DNA of 64,000 nucleotides from CAMBDS01 sp964355675 (GCA_964355675.1 CAYHEC010000010.1:62001-126000), one strand, 5' to 3'. Positions 17,267 to 28,088 are shown, counted from the first letter of the stretch. Notes: generated by a model from the sequence alone, not told the origin. Translations and numbers: made by a program.

Positions 17267-18118
17267 TCAAATTGTGTCCTCGAAAGTCCGTTCGACGCGG
17301 TTAAACAACGAGATTCCGATCAGAAGGATAGTGATAGACATCACAGCGCTATAGGAAAGATAAATTAAATCAGCTTTACCGGCTCCTAAGAAGGCATAAC
17401 GGAAAGTCTCGATCACTGGCGCCATCGGGTTGGCAACAACAATCCACTTGTATCGTTCGGGAATGCTCGACACCGGATAAATCACTGGCGTCGCATACAT
17501 GAACAGGTGAATTCCAAAAGTCACCAAAAATCTTAAATCGCGGTAACGAATCGTCAACGAGGAGACGATTATGCCTAAGCCCAATCCGAGACTACCCATG
17601 ATGATCAGAAGAACGGGAGTAAGTAAAATCCAAATATTCGGAGATACGCTGGCTCCGTTGATCAGAAAATAGATGAGAAAACCAATGAAAAAAAGGAACT
17701 GAATTCCGAAGGCTATAATATTAGAAATTACAATACTTACAGGCATTACGAGCCGTGGGAAATATACTTTGCCGAAGATGGCGGAATTTGCAAGAAATGT
17801 TTCCGCTGATTTGGTGATAACATTTGAGAAGTATGTCCAGGCGACCGTGCCAGACATATAGAAAAGGAAGGGCGGCAGTCCATCAGTGGATAACTTCGCA
17901 ACCTTGCCGAATATAATAGTGAACACTACGGACGTCAACAACGGCTGAATTATGTGCCAGAGCGGGCCGAGAATTGTCTGTTTGTACTGCGCCACAAAGT
18001 CGCGCCGCACAAATAGCGATACCAAATCTCTGTAGCGCCACAATTCTTTAAGACGAAGATCAAACCACTTGCCCCGTGGCTGAATTACCGTCGTCCACTC
18101 AGTCTGGGTTTCCATCAT
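17267..18118 (-). CDS. wzm: Polysaccharide ABC exporter permease (Wzm, ABC-2 type)
   Basis: 283 residues, the first gene of the long minus-strand operon. Starts with the cytoplasmic amphipathic segment LWRYRDLVSLFVRRDFVAQY typical of Wzm/TagG/KpsM, followed by about six hydrophobic helices (LLTSVVFTIIFGKVA, IIAFGIQFLFFIGFLIYFLI, ILLTPVLLIIMGSLGLGLGI, FGIHLFMYATPVIYPVSSIP and the last one near 262-275). The NPMAPVIETFRYAFLG motif is conserved in the family. With Wzt it moves the lipid-linked polysaccharide across the inner membrane. Confidence 0.94.
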   Translation of the reverse strand: MMETQTEWTTVIQPRGKWFDLRLKELWRYRDLVSLFVRRDFVAQYKQTILGPLWHIIQPLLTSVVFTIIFGKVAKLSTDGLPPFLFYMSGTVAWTYFSNVITKSAETFLANSAIFGKVYFPRLVMPVSIVISNIIAFGIQFLFFIGFLIYFLINGASVSPNIWILLTPVLLIIMGSLGLGLGIIVSSLTIRYRDLRFLVTFGIHLFMYATPVIYPVSSIPERYKWIVVANPMAPVIETFRYAFLGAGKADLIYLSYSAVMSITILLIGISLFNRVERTFEDTI

Positions 18119-18247
18119 TTAGTTAATGTCGTGATTATGTCGTTTTCGAGATCCGAACCAATTTCATCGATTTTGTTCGCCCGGAAAACAGGCATCGTTA
18201 TCTCGTGATTAGAACGCAAATTATGATTTCCTCCGATGCTATGCAAA

Positions 18248-19129
18248 TTAGTTTTCCACATCATAAGTACTCAGTATATTTTCTAATTCTGATAGAAGTT
18301 GTCGTAATGAATCGAGAGAGTCATAACGAAGACTTATGCGGTTTTTAAAGATGTGGACAGAATCATTAGCTTTGGCGAATTGTTTTAGTTCGGGCAGGAC
18401 ATCCCATTTCTCGTTTGGGTTCCTCTTTTGTTTGCGACGGATAATTTCGTCATCGATCAATTGCTTGAATTGCTCCAAGTCAAGGCTGGCGCCTCTCAAG
18501 ATCAGCTTTGCCCTAAGGCGCTCAATAGGAATCTTCGATAATGCCAGCGCTTTCTTCAATGAAAGGGTCTTGTCGGCGATTGCCTTTTTCAGGTCCGCTG
18601 GTAGAAGCAAGAGTGATAAGCGATCATTCACAAAAGACGCAGACTTACCGATTTTGGTGGCAATATCCCGGTAGGTTAATCCAAGTTGTTCGATTAATTG
18701 CTTGATGGCTCTGGCTTCCTCCATCGGTTCCAAGTCAGAGCGTTGCAAGTTCTCTATCAGGGAATATAGAAGGAAATCTTCTTGTGACAGATCTAACACA
18801 ATACAAGGAACAGCTGTCAATTCTGCGCGCTTGGCCGCTTCCAATCTACGGTGACCAGCAATCAGAATATAGTGCTTGCGACCTTTGCGAATAACCAGCA
18901 AAGGCTCAAGGACCCCAACGTCTTTTATTGAGGCGGTGAGCTCATCAAGCGAGCGTTGGTCGTTCTCAACCCGTAGTGGAAATGAATTGGGGTAAAGAAA
19001 TCCAATCGGCATCAGTTGGGCGTTCTGAAGAGGTTCAGGTTTGTTCGATGGAAGAGTTTGACCGAACGCTTCATGAAGTTCAGGCGCCTGCAGACCTATT
19101 GCAGGATTGTTATCAGGGTCGTAAGGCAA
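18248..19129 (-). CDS. parB: ParB/Spo0J-family partition protein
   Basis: 293 residues, usual chromosomal ParB length. The CTPase/ParB domain has LDELTASIKDVGVLEPLLV, YILIAGHRRLEAAKRA and SLIENLQRSDLEPMEEA; a helix-turn-helix follows (LGLTYRDIATKIGKSASFVNDRL), then a lysine-rich linker and a C-terminal dimerisation region. It binds parS sites and helps chromosome segregation. No parA is adjacent on either side within this window, which is unusual. The TTG start at 19129 has only a distant GGA upstream, so the exact start is uncertain; the ParB domain itself begins near residue 40. It precedes the export operon by 129 nt in the same direction but is probably a separate unit. Confidence 0.88.
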   Translation of the reverse strand: MPYDPDNNPAIGLQAPELHEAFGQTLPSNKPEPLQNAQLMPIGFLYPNSFPLRVENDQRSLDELTASIKDVGVLEPLLVIRKGRKHYILIAGHRRLEAAKRAELTAVPCIVLDLSQEDFLLYSLIENLQRSDLEPMEEARAIKQLIEQLGLTYRDIATKIGKSASFVNDRLSLLLLPADLKKAIADKTLSLKKALALSKIPIERLRAKLILRGASLDLEQFKQLIDDEIIRRKQKRNPNEKWDVLPELKQFAKANDSVHIFKNRISLRYDSLDSLRQLLSELENILSTYDVEN

Positions 19130-19577
19130 CGTTTTTGATCAGTCCGAAAGTCGATTGTGAAATCCAACTGTTTCATTGCTACAAATATCACATACTTATC
19201 GTTTGAATAAATATGTATCACAATGATGCAGTTTTCAAAAGTGCGAACACTCAAAGTAACTATTTTCATTGTTAAAGTCAAGATTAGCATGGAAATTGTA
19301 AGATGTGGCGTCTTTTTTGATTGGTCTATCCTTGATAGATGTCTGTTGAAAAAGTCCTCGCAAGACCAAGCGGACGCGGATGTCCGCTTGAACACATCCG
19401 AGTGAATATCGATGATTTAAAGAACCGATACTAACGAAGTCGAAATTTTGTGCCTTACTAATTGACATGTACTTGACATTAAGGAATATAGAGACTAACT
19501 TGAATATGCCGTCACAAAGTAGCCATAAACCAATTCTATTATAAGTTTTACGAAACAGTCACCATAAGGTCAAACTA
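19130..19577. other. Intergenic region between divergent parB and the giant secreted protein gene
   Basis: About 450 bases without a credible gene. It holds one copy of the dispersed repeat (19341-19389) and, at its right end, AAGG at nine nt before the ATG at 19578. Promoters for both flanking genes must lie here but no unambiguous box was identified. Short open frames on both strands are not supported by any recognisable motif. Confidence 0.6.
19341..19389. repeat. Dispersed intergenic repeat, copy 1
   Basis: GTCTGTTGAAAAAGTC at 19341-19356 is followed by an 8-bp stem, AAGCGGAC/GTCCGCTT, at 19368-19389. The same two ingredients (a CTGYTGAAAAAGTC end and a CGGAC...GTCCG stem) recur in other gaps of this window. 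Only one end is recognisable here. Confidence 0.55.
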
Positions 19578-22500
19578 ATGAAAACGATCACTGGAATGCT
19601 ACTCGCAGTAGTTCTTGTTTTGGTGGTGCCGCAGTTCGGTTTCGCCAGAATAATCAACGTCCCCGAAGAAAATCAGACTATTCAGGCGGCTATTAATACT
19701 GCAGAAGCAGGAGATACCGTTCTGGTTCAGCCGGGAATATACGGTGAAAATATTCTTTTTAACGGAATCGATATTGTCGTTGGCAGTCTGCTCCTGACGA
19801 CCGGCGATCATGCTTATATCGACTCGACAATTATTGATGGAAACGCCAGCGCATCGGTTGTTAGAATCCGTACTGGTGAAACTGATGCTACTGTATTAAC
19901 AGGCTTTACGATTATTAACGGCAGAGCAAATTATGGCGGCGGAGTTTATATTAACGCCGCCAGCCCGACACTCGATCATCTCATTATAACTCGAAATCAC
20001 GCGATCAGAGACGGCGGCGGGATTTACTGCACGCATAACGCCAATCCCATTTTTAAACATTTGACCGTGTCAGCCGATACTGCCGAACGGAGTAACGGCG
20101 GTCTGTTTACCTTTGATAATTCTTCAGCCACTATAATCAACTCCATCTTCAGGAGTAACATCCCTATCGGAACTCCTGCAGGACAAACGATTACCTTTTC
20201 CAACATTCAAAATGGTTACGCCGGACAGGGCAATATAAACAGTAATCCCCTCTTCGTCGATCCGGGAAATGGTAACTTCCATCTGCAAGAAAATTCGCCG
20301 TGTATCGACGCTGGCGATCCGAATTCGCCTCCCGATCAAGATGAGTCTCGCGCTGATATAGGGGCTTTTTATTTTGACCAGACTCCCTATCCGCGTATAG
20401 TTGCCTCGCATGACTCATTGGACTTCGGAGGCGTTCTTCCCGGTGCAGAACTTGCCAGAATAATTACAATTATTAATCAAGGCGACGCCGACCTAATCGT
20501 TCAGCATCCCACGACCGACGGCGAACCTTTCCATGCCGATCCGGAGGATTGGGAGTCCGTTACTCTCGAACCGTTAGATACGCTCGAAGCCGAAGTTTTT
20601 TTCGCTCCAACCGAAATCGGGGATTTCGTGGGGCATTTCATCATCGAATCAAATGACCCTGATAACGAGACTCTTGATATAATACTCATCGGAAGTGGTG
20701 CTGTCCCGATCATAGCCGTAGCTTCTGATTCGCTTGATTTTGGTGTTGTTTTAATTGATAATAGCTCCGAACTGCCTCTCGTCGTGAGCAATAATGGGGG
20801 AGCCGATCTGACAATAAGCGACGCCAGCGTTCAAGGAGATAACTACTCGATTGATTTTGGTGGTGAGTTTACCGTTCATCCCGATGAATCTGCTGAGATA
20901 ATTGTCACATTTTCCCCGTCAGAAGCAGGCGGCTTCGATGGGGAAGTCACGATCACTTCTGATGATCCAGAGAATGCCGAAATGACTGTGGCCCTGGTCG
21001 GAGTCGGCAGAGAGCGAACCATCACAGAATTAGGGGCAATCGATACGCCGGGACAAGCGCTGGGAGTTGCTATCGTTGGATCTCTTGCACTCTTGTCCGA
21101 CGGTCAGGGCGGTCTTCGAATAATCGATTATTCCGATCCTGCTAATCCTGCCGAAATTAGCTCCATCGAAACGCCGGGCAACGCCAGAGATATTGTTGTA
21201 GTAAATGGTTTAGCTTTTATCGCTGATGAGGAAAGCGGGCTGAGGATGATTGATTTCTCCGATCCCGAGCATCCTGCCGAAGTCTGGACGTTCGACACGC
21301 CCGGTCGGGCTTATGGAGTTGCGGTTGTTGGTTCGTTTGCTTATGTAGCCGATTACGAGGGAGGGCTCCGTATCGTAGATATTTCTGACCCCGAATCTCC
21401 CCATGAAGTAGGGGCATCCGAAACGAACGGCAATGCTCGAGCGGTAGCCATACTCGGTGATTATGCGTACATAGCCGCGGAAGAGGGTGGCTTGGAAATA
21501 ATCGATATTTCTGATCCGGAAAGTCCCCACCGAATTGGTTCTGTCGAAACTCCGGGGAGTGCCTATGGAATTATAGCTCGGGGAGGTTATGTTTATGTGG
21601 CCGATGGAGATAATGGTCTTTGTGTGATCGATGTTTCCACACCTGCTAACCCATCAGTAATTACCAGCTACAACACGCCGGGGATTGCGTCCAACGTCAC
21701 ATCGACAGGTGAATTGATCTACGTTGCTGATTCGACCACTGGTATTCAAGTGATTAATATAGCTGATCTTGAAAATATTGAAACGGTTGGTACATTCAAC
21801 ACGCATGCCGAAGCTTGTGATATTGCCATTCTTGGCGACTACTGTTTCGTCGCCGATGGAGAAAGCGGACTTCATGTATTGGACGTCTCGGAGATTGCTC
21901 AATACCCGGTTGTTTCCGTCACCCCAGAGGCGCTGAGGTTTCAGCGTACCGTTACCGGCTATAGTTCAGATATCACGTTGACAATCCATAATCGCGGTAA
22001 TTGTACGTTGAATATTTTCGCGGTAGCGGTCGAGGGAAATTACTTCGAAAGTGAAATCGCAAATCCGGTGGCGATTGAGCCAATGGAGAGCTATGATTTG
22101 GCAGTTACTTTCACTCCGGAAGAAGCCGGCGATTTTGCTGGAACGCTAACAATTATTTCGGATGATCCATACCAACCTCACAAGCAAATCTCGTTGTCGG
22201 GAAGCGGGCTGGTCTTTGATCTTATCGAAGAGACCGGTTCACTCTTAGAGTTTTTCGCCGGAACTGAAGATGGATGCGCGTATGACAACTGGGTAAGCCA
22301 TATCTCCGAGGGGGTTGCCCGAGACGGTTACAACGAATACTGTCCTCCGGAACTTGACCGGCAGACGAACGGCTTCGGCTCATTTACGATAATCGATAGT
22401 CTCGAAAATCCGGACGAAATAACCGCGAGTTGGTATGAGATATTTTCCAGCCTGTATCATGGGGACATCGAAACCGCACGCGTAACCCTTGCTCTATCAA

Positions 22501-25500
22501 GTTTCAGCGATAAGTATCAGATAGTTCGTCTCGAAGATGGTGAGAAGAACTATGTAATCTTGAGAGAAAACCTGAATAATGAATACTTTGATGACAATGG
22601 TACTCAGGACGCCGCCGATGACGTTCGCGGGTCGTTCGACTTGGGATGGGGGTTGTTTGTCTTCGATCTTGACCCTTTCACGCCGGATGTTATCATCGAA
22701 GTACCTCACCCGGAAGACGATTTTCTTGCTCCTCCATCTGGGATCGATGCATTTTTTACGATTGGCGCGAGAGCGCTCTTCGTAGCAGGAGCCGGTCGTG
22801 AAGTCAGCTGGACCGGTGAGGGAAACTATACAAATCTGAAGTCATTTTCAGATCCTACACGCATTGAGGGTAGTGCTTTCAATCAAGCACATAAAGCGGG
22901 GGTGGACTTGATTGATCAGGAATTTGTCATCCAGATTCACAGTTACGACAGCGAATCGCATCCCACTTTGATGCCCGCCGAACTTTCCACACGGCTCGAC
23001 TACTATCCTAATCGCCCAGTTCTGGATTTTGAGAATCACTTCGATATCGTAAGTCTCACGCCGGAGATTCCGGTTCCCGCCAATTCAACTGGACATGAAA
23101 ACCACGATTCGCTACGGGTCGATGATTTCTATGCTGTCTGGTATGATATCGACGTCTTAGGTACTTATCGCTATCACAATCGCTTGGATATATCGAACGA
23201 CGTGGTGATGTTCGCATCGAGCATGAATGAACAGATGCTTTACTCGATGGCTGGCCATGATACTCTGCGGGACGATGAAAAATGGCTTCATGTCGAACAG
23301 GACGAATTTCCAAATGTCATTACTGAGGATATTCTAAACTATTATAGCGCTGGCGGAGCTATGACCTACCATAATTTCAGCCCAGCAGTTCAGTTTTACC
23401 GCCCGGTGTACACGGCGGTAAGAAACTATTACCATCATAGAACCCTGCATAACGTTCCTGATGATTATCAGACAATCCAGGCCGCTGTTGACGCTTCAGT
23501 CAGTGGAGACACAGTGCTGGTTCAGCCCGGGACTTACGTTGAAACCGTCAACTTCAAGGGCAAAGACATCACGGTGGGAAGCCTCTTCCTGAACACCGGA
23601 GACCAAGCCTACATAGAATCAACTATCATAGATGGCAACCGCAACGGCAGTGTGGTGAGATTTGACAGTGGTGAGACCAATAATGCCTTGTTGACCGGAT
23701 TCACTATTCGAAACGGTTCCGGTTCCATCGATGCTGAAAATGACATCAGCGGCGGGGGGATACATTGCCACAACGCATCGCCCCGTCTGAATTATCTCAA
23801 AATTGTTAACAATAATGCCTGGTATGCCGCGGGTATTTATTGCGAATTAGGTTCCGATGCGATTATCGATCATTGTCTGATTACTAACAACGTCGCCGCT
23901 ATTGCTGGTGGTGGTATGGATTGCTATGCCGCCAGCCCCACCATGAGCAACTGTACCATTGCGGATAATCAGGCAATCAGGGGAGGCGGGCTCTACCTAT
24001 TCGATGGCTGTAATCTGACTATTACGAACAGTATCTTCTGGAATAACGCTCCGCAAGAACTTCTTTATTCACTTAGCGGAGTTCCCGATACGGTTATATT
24101 TCAGTACACTGACATTATGGGTGGTGAGCGTCGAGTCAACACTCACCGTAACGGCGCTGTCATCTGGGGAGAAGGCAACATCGATCAGGATCCCCGATTT
24201 GTTGCCCCTGAGGAGGGTGACTACTCTCTAAGCGAAGGAAGCCCCTGCCAAGACGCCGGAAATCCTGGCGATACACGTGATCCCGATGACACGTGGATCG
24301 ATATGGGAGCGCTCTATTCTCCTTATGAGCGAGACAATCAGCCGCGCATGGTTGTTAATTCTAATAGATTTGGCTTCGGAACTGTCGAAGTCGGGCAGAA
24401 CCTTCACTTGATATTGCAGATTCACAACACGGGCTATGCCGCTCTTACGGTTTCAGAGATGAGGCTATCAGGAGATCATCCCGACGACTTCAGCGCAGAC
24501 TTCGGACAGGAGTTAACGGTCGATCCCGGTCAGATTCGCAACGTCACATTGACATTTGCCCCCGGCGATGCAGGTCGTCGAGAAGCCAATATGGTCGCCA
24601 CAAGTAATGATCCGGTGCAGGCAGAGACTCAAATGGCACTTGGTGGATTCGGATTAATCCGTGGAGATCGTCATTTATGGATTGTTCCGGATGACCTTGA
24701 AAGAATTCAGGAAGCTATTGATATATCAGTCGATGGCGATACTATTCTCGTTAGATCGGGTGTTTACCAGGAGAATATCGATTTTTCGGGCAAAGCGCTT
24801 GTAGTAGGTAGCTTCTTCCTGACCGATCGTGACCCGGAATTGATCACAAATACCGTTATCCGAGGCGACAACAGCGGCGGAGTGGTTTCTTTCATCAGCG
24901 GAGAGGATACGAACTCTGTATTATCAGGATTCACAATAACGGGTGGGCAAGATGGAGTTTACAGCGCGTCTTCAAATCCAACTATAAGTTATTGTGTTAT
25001 AAATAGTAACGCGGCAGTGAACACCGGCGGCGCGGGATTGTACTGCCGCGGTGGCGCTTCGCCAAGCCTTCTTAACTGTACTTTGGTTGATAATTCAGCT
25101 CGATGGGGCGGTGGTATGTACATTCGAGAAGGAAGTGGCGTCACCTTGACCAACTGTATTGTTTGGGCAAATGATCCAAACACAGTTTACTCATCGGGTA
25201 ACGGCGTAAGAAATCGACTTTCGGTGGATCACTCGAATATTGAGGGTGATCGACAGGGGGTTGTTACCAACAATAATTGTCAGGTCACCTGGGGCGAAGG
25301 CAATATCAACACAGATCCTCTGTTTGTTGATTTGGGTAATGGAGACTTCCGTCTGGGAGCCAACAGTCCCTGCGTCGATGCAGGCAATGCCAATTCGCCG
25401 CTCGATGCCGACAGCACCCGCGCCGATCTTGGCGCTCTTTACTATGACCATCGGACGCCTCGTATCGCTGTGGAGCCTGCCGAGCTCGATTTTGAACTGA

Positions 25501-28067
25501 CAAGAATAGGCGAATTGTCAGAGAAAGAGATAGTTATCTTTAACAGGGGTGTTGCTGACCTGACCGTTACAAATCTCCCCATAGAAGGCGAATACTTCTC
25601 TTGCGATTTCAGGCAGGAACTCGTGATCCACCCGGATGACTCTACCGTTGTCACTGTAGCCTTCATACCTGAGGTGCAAGGCGATTTCGAAGCTGTTCTG
25701 ACGATTTTGTCCGATGACCCTAACAATTGGGCGATTCCTGTTCGTCTTCATGGTGTTAGTGGGAGCCAACCACCGGAAATCATCAGCGAGATAGGAGATC
25801 TGTCCTACCCAGAAGACTCTGGTCCCTGGACAATCGCCGATCTCGATACGGTCTTCAATGATCCGGAGGGAGATAACCTGACTTTCAGCGCTATAGCGCC
25901 TGACCCGTTGACGGTGTTAATTGGGAACGAAGATCATGTCTTGGTTCTTGAAGCGCCCGCCAACTTTAACACCGAAGGACTCGAAATTCAAGTTACCGCA
26001 TCGGATAGTATTGGCGGAAGACGGGTGATGATAATAAGGACTTTACGCGGAACCGCTAATCAAATGGTACGGCTTACAGATTTAGGCTCAGTACAGCCGA
26101 AAGATGTCGGCAGTACCAATGAAGGAATTAATTCCTCATCGACCCCATTCAAAATTCACCAGATCAGTCGCGATGGATCAGCAGAGGATATATTTACGCT
26201 TGTTATAGAACCAATCAACGATGAACCAGTGTGGGTGAATTACCCGCAAGAGATCATCCGAGTCGAGAGTGGTGGCGTTATCGAGTTTGTAGTAGTAACG
26301 GAAGACGTCGATGGTGATCGGTTGAATTTGAGGATGATTGGCAACGATCTCCCGGATGAAGTCCAGTTTGTCGTAACTGAAAATGGCCGAGGTCGCTTAA
26401 ATTGGCAAACCACAATTGAAACGGTTGGTCATTTTGAAGTAGTCCTGTCGGTTTCTGACGGTGCGGTTTCGTCGGAGATCACTGTAAACGTGATTGTCAT
26501 CCACCCGCCTCAGCACTTCACGGAATTTGACCAGACAGAGCAAAGCCACAATTTGCATGTAACAGGCGTCTCAATCAACGGTGACCCGGTCTCTGCTGGC
26601 TGGGAAGTCGGCGTCTTTACGCCTGCCGGTGTTTTGGCAGGTGGGGACGCTTGGACGGAAGTTGAGATGGATCTGCCAGTCTGGGGCGCTGATGACAACC
26701 ATCAGGATTATTTCCACGAAGGCGAGACAATGAGTCTCAAGTTGTGGGACTACCAAGCTGATGCGGAGTGGGATGGTGGGGCAGTGGTCGAAGAAGGTGA
26801 AATGAATTGGGTGAATAACGGCAATACCGTTCTTACTGTCGAAAGCAACAGCCTAAAAACATTGGAAGTAGCCATGCGTCTGGGCTGGAAACTGATTTCG
26901 GTCAACGTGATCCCATCCGATCAGGATTTCTGGGCTGGCGACCCCGGTCCTGAAATTGTTCCGATGATGTCCCAGCTCCGCCGTCCGAACAACGGAGCAC
27001 ATCATCTAATTCTGATGAAGGATGAGCGTGGGCGGTTCTATATACCGGAACGTGGTTTCGGCAATATGTCTTATTGGAATCTCGCAGAGAGCTATCAGGT
27101 TCGTATCGACTCCGCTATGTCGGCATTCTGGACAGGAACGCCGATCAATCCACAAGCCGATGTTCCGATTACCCGTGGTTGGAATTATATTGCTTACTTT
27201 CCGGATTATCAACTTTCTGCGTACAGCAGAGATGGTTGCTATGTGTTATCGCCGATCATCGATCACGTTCTCCTAGCCAAGGACGGCCTTGGTAACTTTA
27301 TGATCCCGTCACGCGGATTCTTCAGCAATATGCCGCCATGGCGGGAAGGACAGGGCTACCAGATCAATGTCGATCAAGATGTTGTCCTGAATTACCCACA
27401 AGCACAGAATCAGGCCGCGGCATTGTCAGTCGATCCTGAGTCTGTCAAGGGTCGTTGGGCCGATGTACCTTCGACCGGTGCAAACATGAGCGTGTTGGTC
27501 ACCAAGGTATCGGGCGTCGATCTTTCGACTTCCGACCAGGTTGCCGCGTTCAGCCCGTCCGGTCTTATGGTTGGCGTAGGCCGAGTAATCGATGGACAGA
27601 TTGGTATTGCAGTCTGGGGCGACGACGCCTCAACCCAAGCGGTGGACGGCCTGAAAGACGGCGAAGCGTTCACGCTGAAGTTGTGGAATGCCGCTGAAGA
27701 CGTAGTTGTCGATCTTAGTTCGCGGGTTATCGAAGGCGACCGCCTTGTCTATTTGACAGACGGTTTCACGGTAATCGACGCGTCTGTAACGACAGCACTT
27801 CCGACCGAGTTCTATCTCAGTCAGAACTACCCGAACCCGTTCAATGCAGTGACTCGTGTAGCCTTCGGCTTGCCGGAAGCATCACGTGTGACGGTTCGCG
27901 TGTTCGATCTGTCTGGACGTGAAGTATCGACGTTGGTGAGTGGTGAGCTTCAGGCTGGCCATCACAGTGTCGTGTTGGATGGCGAATCGATGGTATCGGG
28001 CGTTTACATCGTCAAGATGGAAGCGACGAACTTCAGCGCCGTTCGTAAAGTAATGCTCGTGAAGTAA
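19578..28067 (+). CDS. Giant secreted type IX cargo protein: beta-helices, choice-of-anchor D, LVIVD propeller, cadherin-like repeats
   Basis: 2829 residues. Signal peptide MKTITGMLLAVVLVLVVPQF up to about 24. Three right-handed parallel beta-helix regions (about 25-260, 1293-1575, 1696-1950), each opening with a QTIQAAIN/ERIQEAID..GDTVLV..G.Y.ENI pattern and closing with a CIDAGDPNSP-type end. ASH-type choice-of-anchor domains at about 273-470, 778-880, 1588-1690, 1959-2060 (LDFG...I.N.G.ADL). LVIVD repeats, a beta-propeller, at about 485-775 (GGLRIIDYSDPANP and five relatives). An unassigned domain at about 885-1290. Cadherin-like repeats from 2062. Two GVFTP-type modules near 2311 and 2650. 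C-terminal type IX sorting domain from 2741 (LSQNYPNPFN ... VRKVMLVK). Surface-anchored or secreted; possibly adhesive or glycan-active. AAGG lies nine nt before the ATG. Confidence 0.9.
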   Translation: MKTITGMLLAVVLVLVVPQFGFARIINVPEENQTIQAAINTAEAGDTVLVQPGIYGENILFNGIDIVVGSLLLTTGDHAYIDSTIIDGNASASVVRIRTGETDATVLTGFTIINGRANYGGGVYINAASPTLDHLIITRNHAIRDGGGIYCTHNANPIFKHLTVSADTAERSNGGLFTFDNSSATIINSIFRSNIPIGTPAGQTITFSNIQNGYAGQGNINSNPLFVDPGNGNFHLQENSPCIDAGDPNSPPDQDESRADIGAFYFDQTPYPRIVASHDSLDFGGVLPGAELARIITIINQGDADLIVQHPTTDGEPFHADPEDWESVTLEPLDTLEAEVFFAPTEIGDFVGHFIIESNDPDNETLDIILIGSGAVPIIAVASDSLDFGVVLIDNSSELPLVVSNNGGADLTISDASVQGDNYSIDFGGEFTVHPDESAEIIVTFSPSEAGGFDGEVTITSDDPENAEMTVALVGVGRERTITELGAIDTPGQALGVAIVGSLALLSDGQGGLRIIDYSDPANPAEISSIETPGNARDIVVVNGLAFIADEESGLRMIDFSDPEHPAEVWTFDTPGRAYGVAVVGSFAYVADYEGGLRIVDISDPESPHEVGASETNGNARAVAILGDYAYIAAEEGGLEIIDISDPESPHRIGSVETPGSAYGIIARGGYVYVADGDNGLCVIDVSTPANPSVITSYNTPGIASNVTSTGELIYVADSTTGIQVINIADLENIETVGTFNTHAEACDIAILGDYCFVADGESGLHVLDVSEIAQYPVVSVTPEALRFQRTVTGYSSDITLTIHNRGNCTLNIFAVAVEGNYFESEIANPVAIEPMESYDLAVTFTPEEAGDFAGTLTIISDDPYQPHKQISLSGSGLVFDLIEETGSLLEFFAGTEDGCAYDNWVSHISEGVARDGYNEYCPPELDRQTNGFGSFTIIDSLENPDEITASWYEIFSSLYHGDIETARVTLALSSFSDKYQIVRLEDGEKNYVILRENLNNEYFDDNGTQDAADDVRGSFDLGWGLFVFDLDPFTPDVIIEVPHPEDDFLAPPSGIDAFFTIGARALFVAGAGREVSWTGEGNYTNLKSFSDPTRIEGSAFNQAHKAGVDLIDQEFVIQIHSYDSESHPTLMPAELSTRLDYYPNRPVLDFENHFDIVSLTPEIPVPANSTGHENHDSLRVDDFYAVWYDIDVLGTYRYHNRLDISNDVVMFASSMNEQMLYSMAGHDTLRDDEKWLHVEQDEFPNVITEDILNYYSAGGAMTYHNFSPAVQFYRPVYTAVRNYYHHRTLHNVPDDYQTIQAAVDASVSGDTVLVQPGTYVETVNFKGKDITVGSLFLNTGDQAYIESTIIDGNRNGSVVRFDSGETNNALLTGFTIRNGSGSIDAENDISGGGIHCHNASPRLNYLKIVNNNAWYAAGIYCELGSDAIIDHCLITNNVAAIAGGGMDCYAASPTMSNCTIADNQAIRGGGLYLFDGCNLTITNSIFWNNAPQELLYSLSGVPDTVIFQYTDIMGGERRVNTHRNGAVIWGEGNIDQDPRFVAPEEGDYSLSEGSPCQDAGNPGDTRDPDDTWIDMGALYSPYERDNQPRMVVNSNRFGFGTVEVGQNLHLILQIHNTGYAALTVSEMRLSGDHPDDFSADFGQELTVDPGQIRNVTLTFAPGDAGRREANMVATSNDPVQAETQMALGGFGLIRGDRHLWIVPDDLERIQEAIDISVDGDTILVRSGVYQENIDFSGKALVVGSFFLTDRDPELITNTVIRGDNSGGVVSFISGEDTNSVLSGFTITGGQDGVYSASSNPTISYCVINSNAAVNTGGAGLYCRGGASPSLLNCTLVDNSARWGGGMYIREGSGVTLTNCIVWANDPNTVYSSGNGVRNRLSVDHSNIEGDRQGVVTNNNCQVTWGEGNINTDPLFVDLGNGDFRLGANSPCVDAGNANSPLDADSTRADLGALYYDHRTPRIAVEPAELDFELTRIGELSEKEIVIFNRGVADLTVTNLPIEGEYFSCDFRQELVIHPDDSTVVTVAFIPEVQGDFEAVLTILSDDPNNWAIPVRLHGVSGSQPPEIISEIGDLSYPEDSGPWTIADLDTVFNDPEGDNLTFSAIAPDPLTVLIGNEDHVLVLEAPANFNTEGLEIQVTASDSIGGRRVMIIRTLRGTANQMVRLTDLGSVQPKDVGSTNEGINSSSTPFKIHQISRDGSAEDIFTLVIEPINDEPVWVNYPQEIIRVESGGVIEFVVVTEDVDGDRLNLRMIGNDLPDEVQFVVTENGRGRLNWQTTIETVGHFEVVLSVSDGAVSSEITVNVIVIHPPQHFTEFDQTEQSHNLHVTGVSINGDPVSAGWEVGVFTPAGVLAGGDAWTEVEMDLPVWGADDNHQDYFHEGETMSLKLWDYQADAEWDGGAVVEEGEMNWVNNGNTVLTVESNSLKTLEVAMRLGWKLISVNVIPSDQDFWAGDPGPEIVPMMSQLRRPNNGAHHLILMKDERGRFYIPERGFGNMSYWNLAESYQVRIDSAMSAFWTGTPINPQADVPITRGWNYIAYFPDYQLSAYSRDGCYVLSPIIDHVLLAKDGLGNFMIPSRGFFSNMPPWREGQGYQINVDQDVVLNYPQAQNQAAALSVDPESVKGRWADVPSTGANMSVLVTKVSGVDLSTSDQVAAFSPSGLMVGVGRVIDGQIGIAVWGDDASTQAVDGLKDGEAFTLKLWNAAEDVVVDLSSRVIEGDRLVYLTDGFTVIDASVTTALPTEFYLSQNYPNPFNAVTRVAFGLPEASRVTVRVFDLSGREVSTLVSGELQAGHHSVVLDGESMVSGVYIVKMEATNFSAVRKVMLVK

Positions 28068-28088
28068 AGAAGTAGTAGCTCAAGCAGT

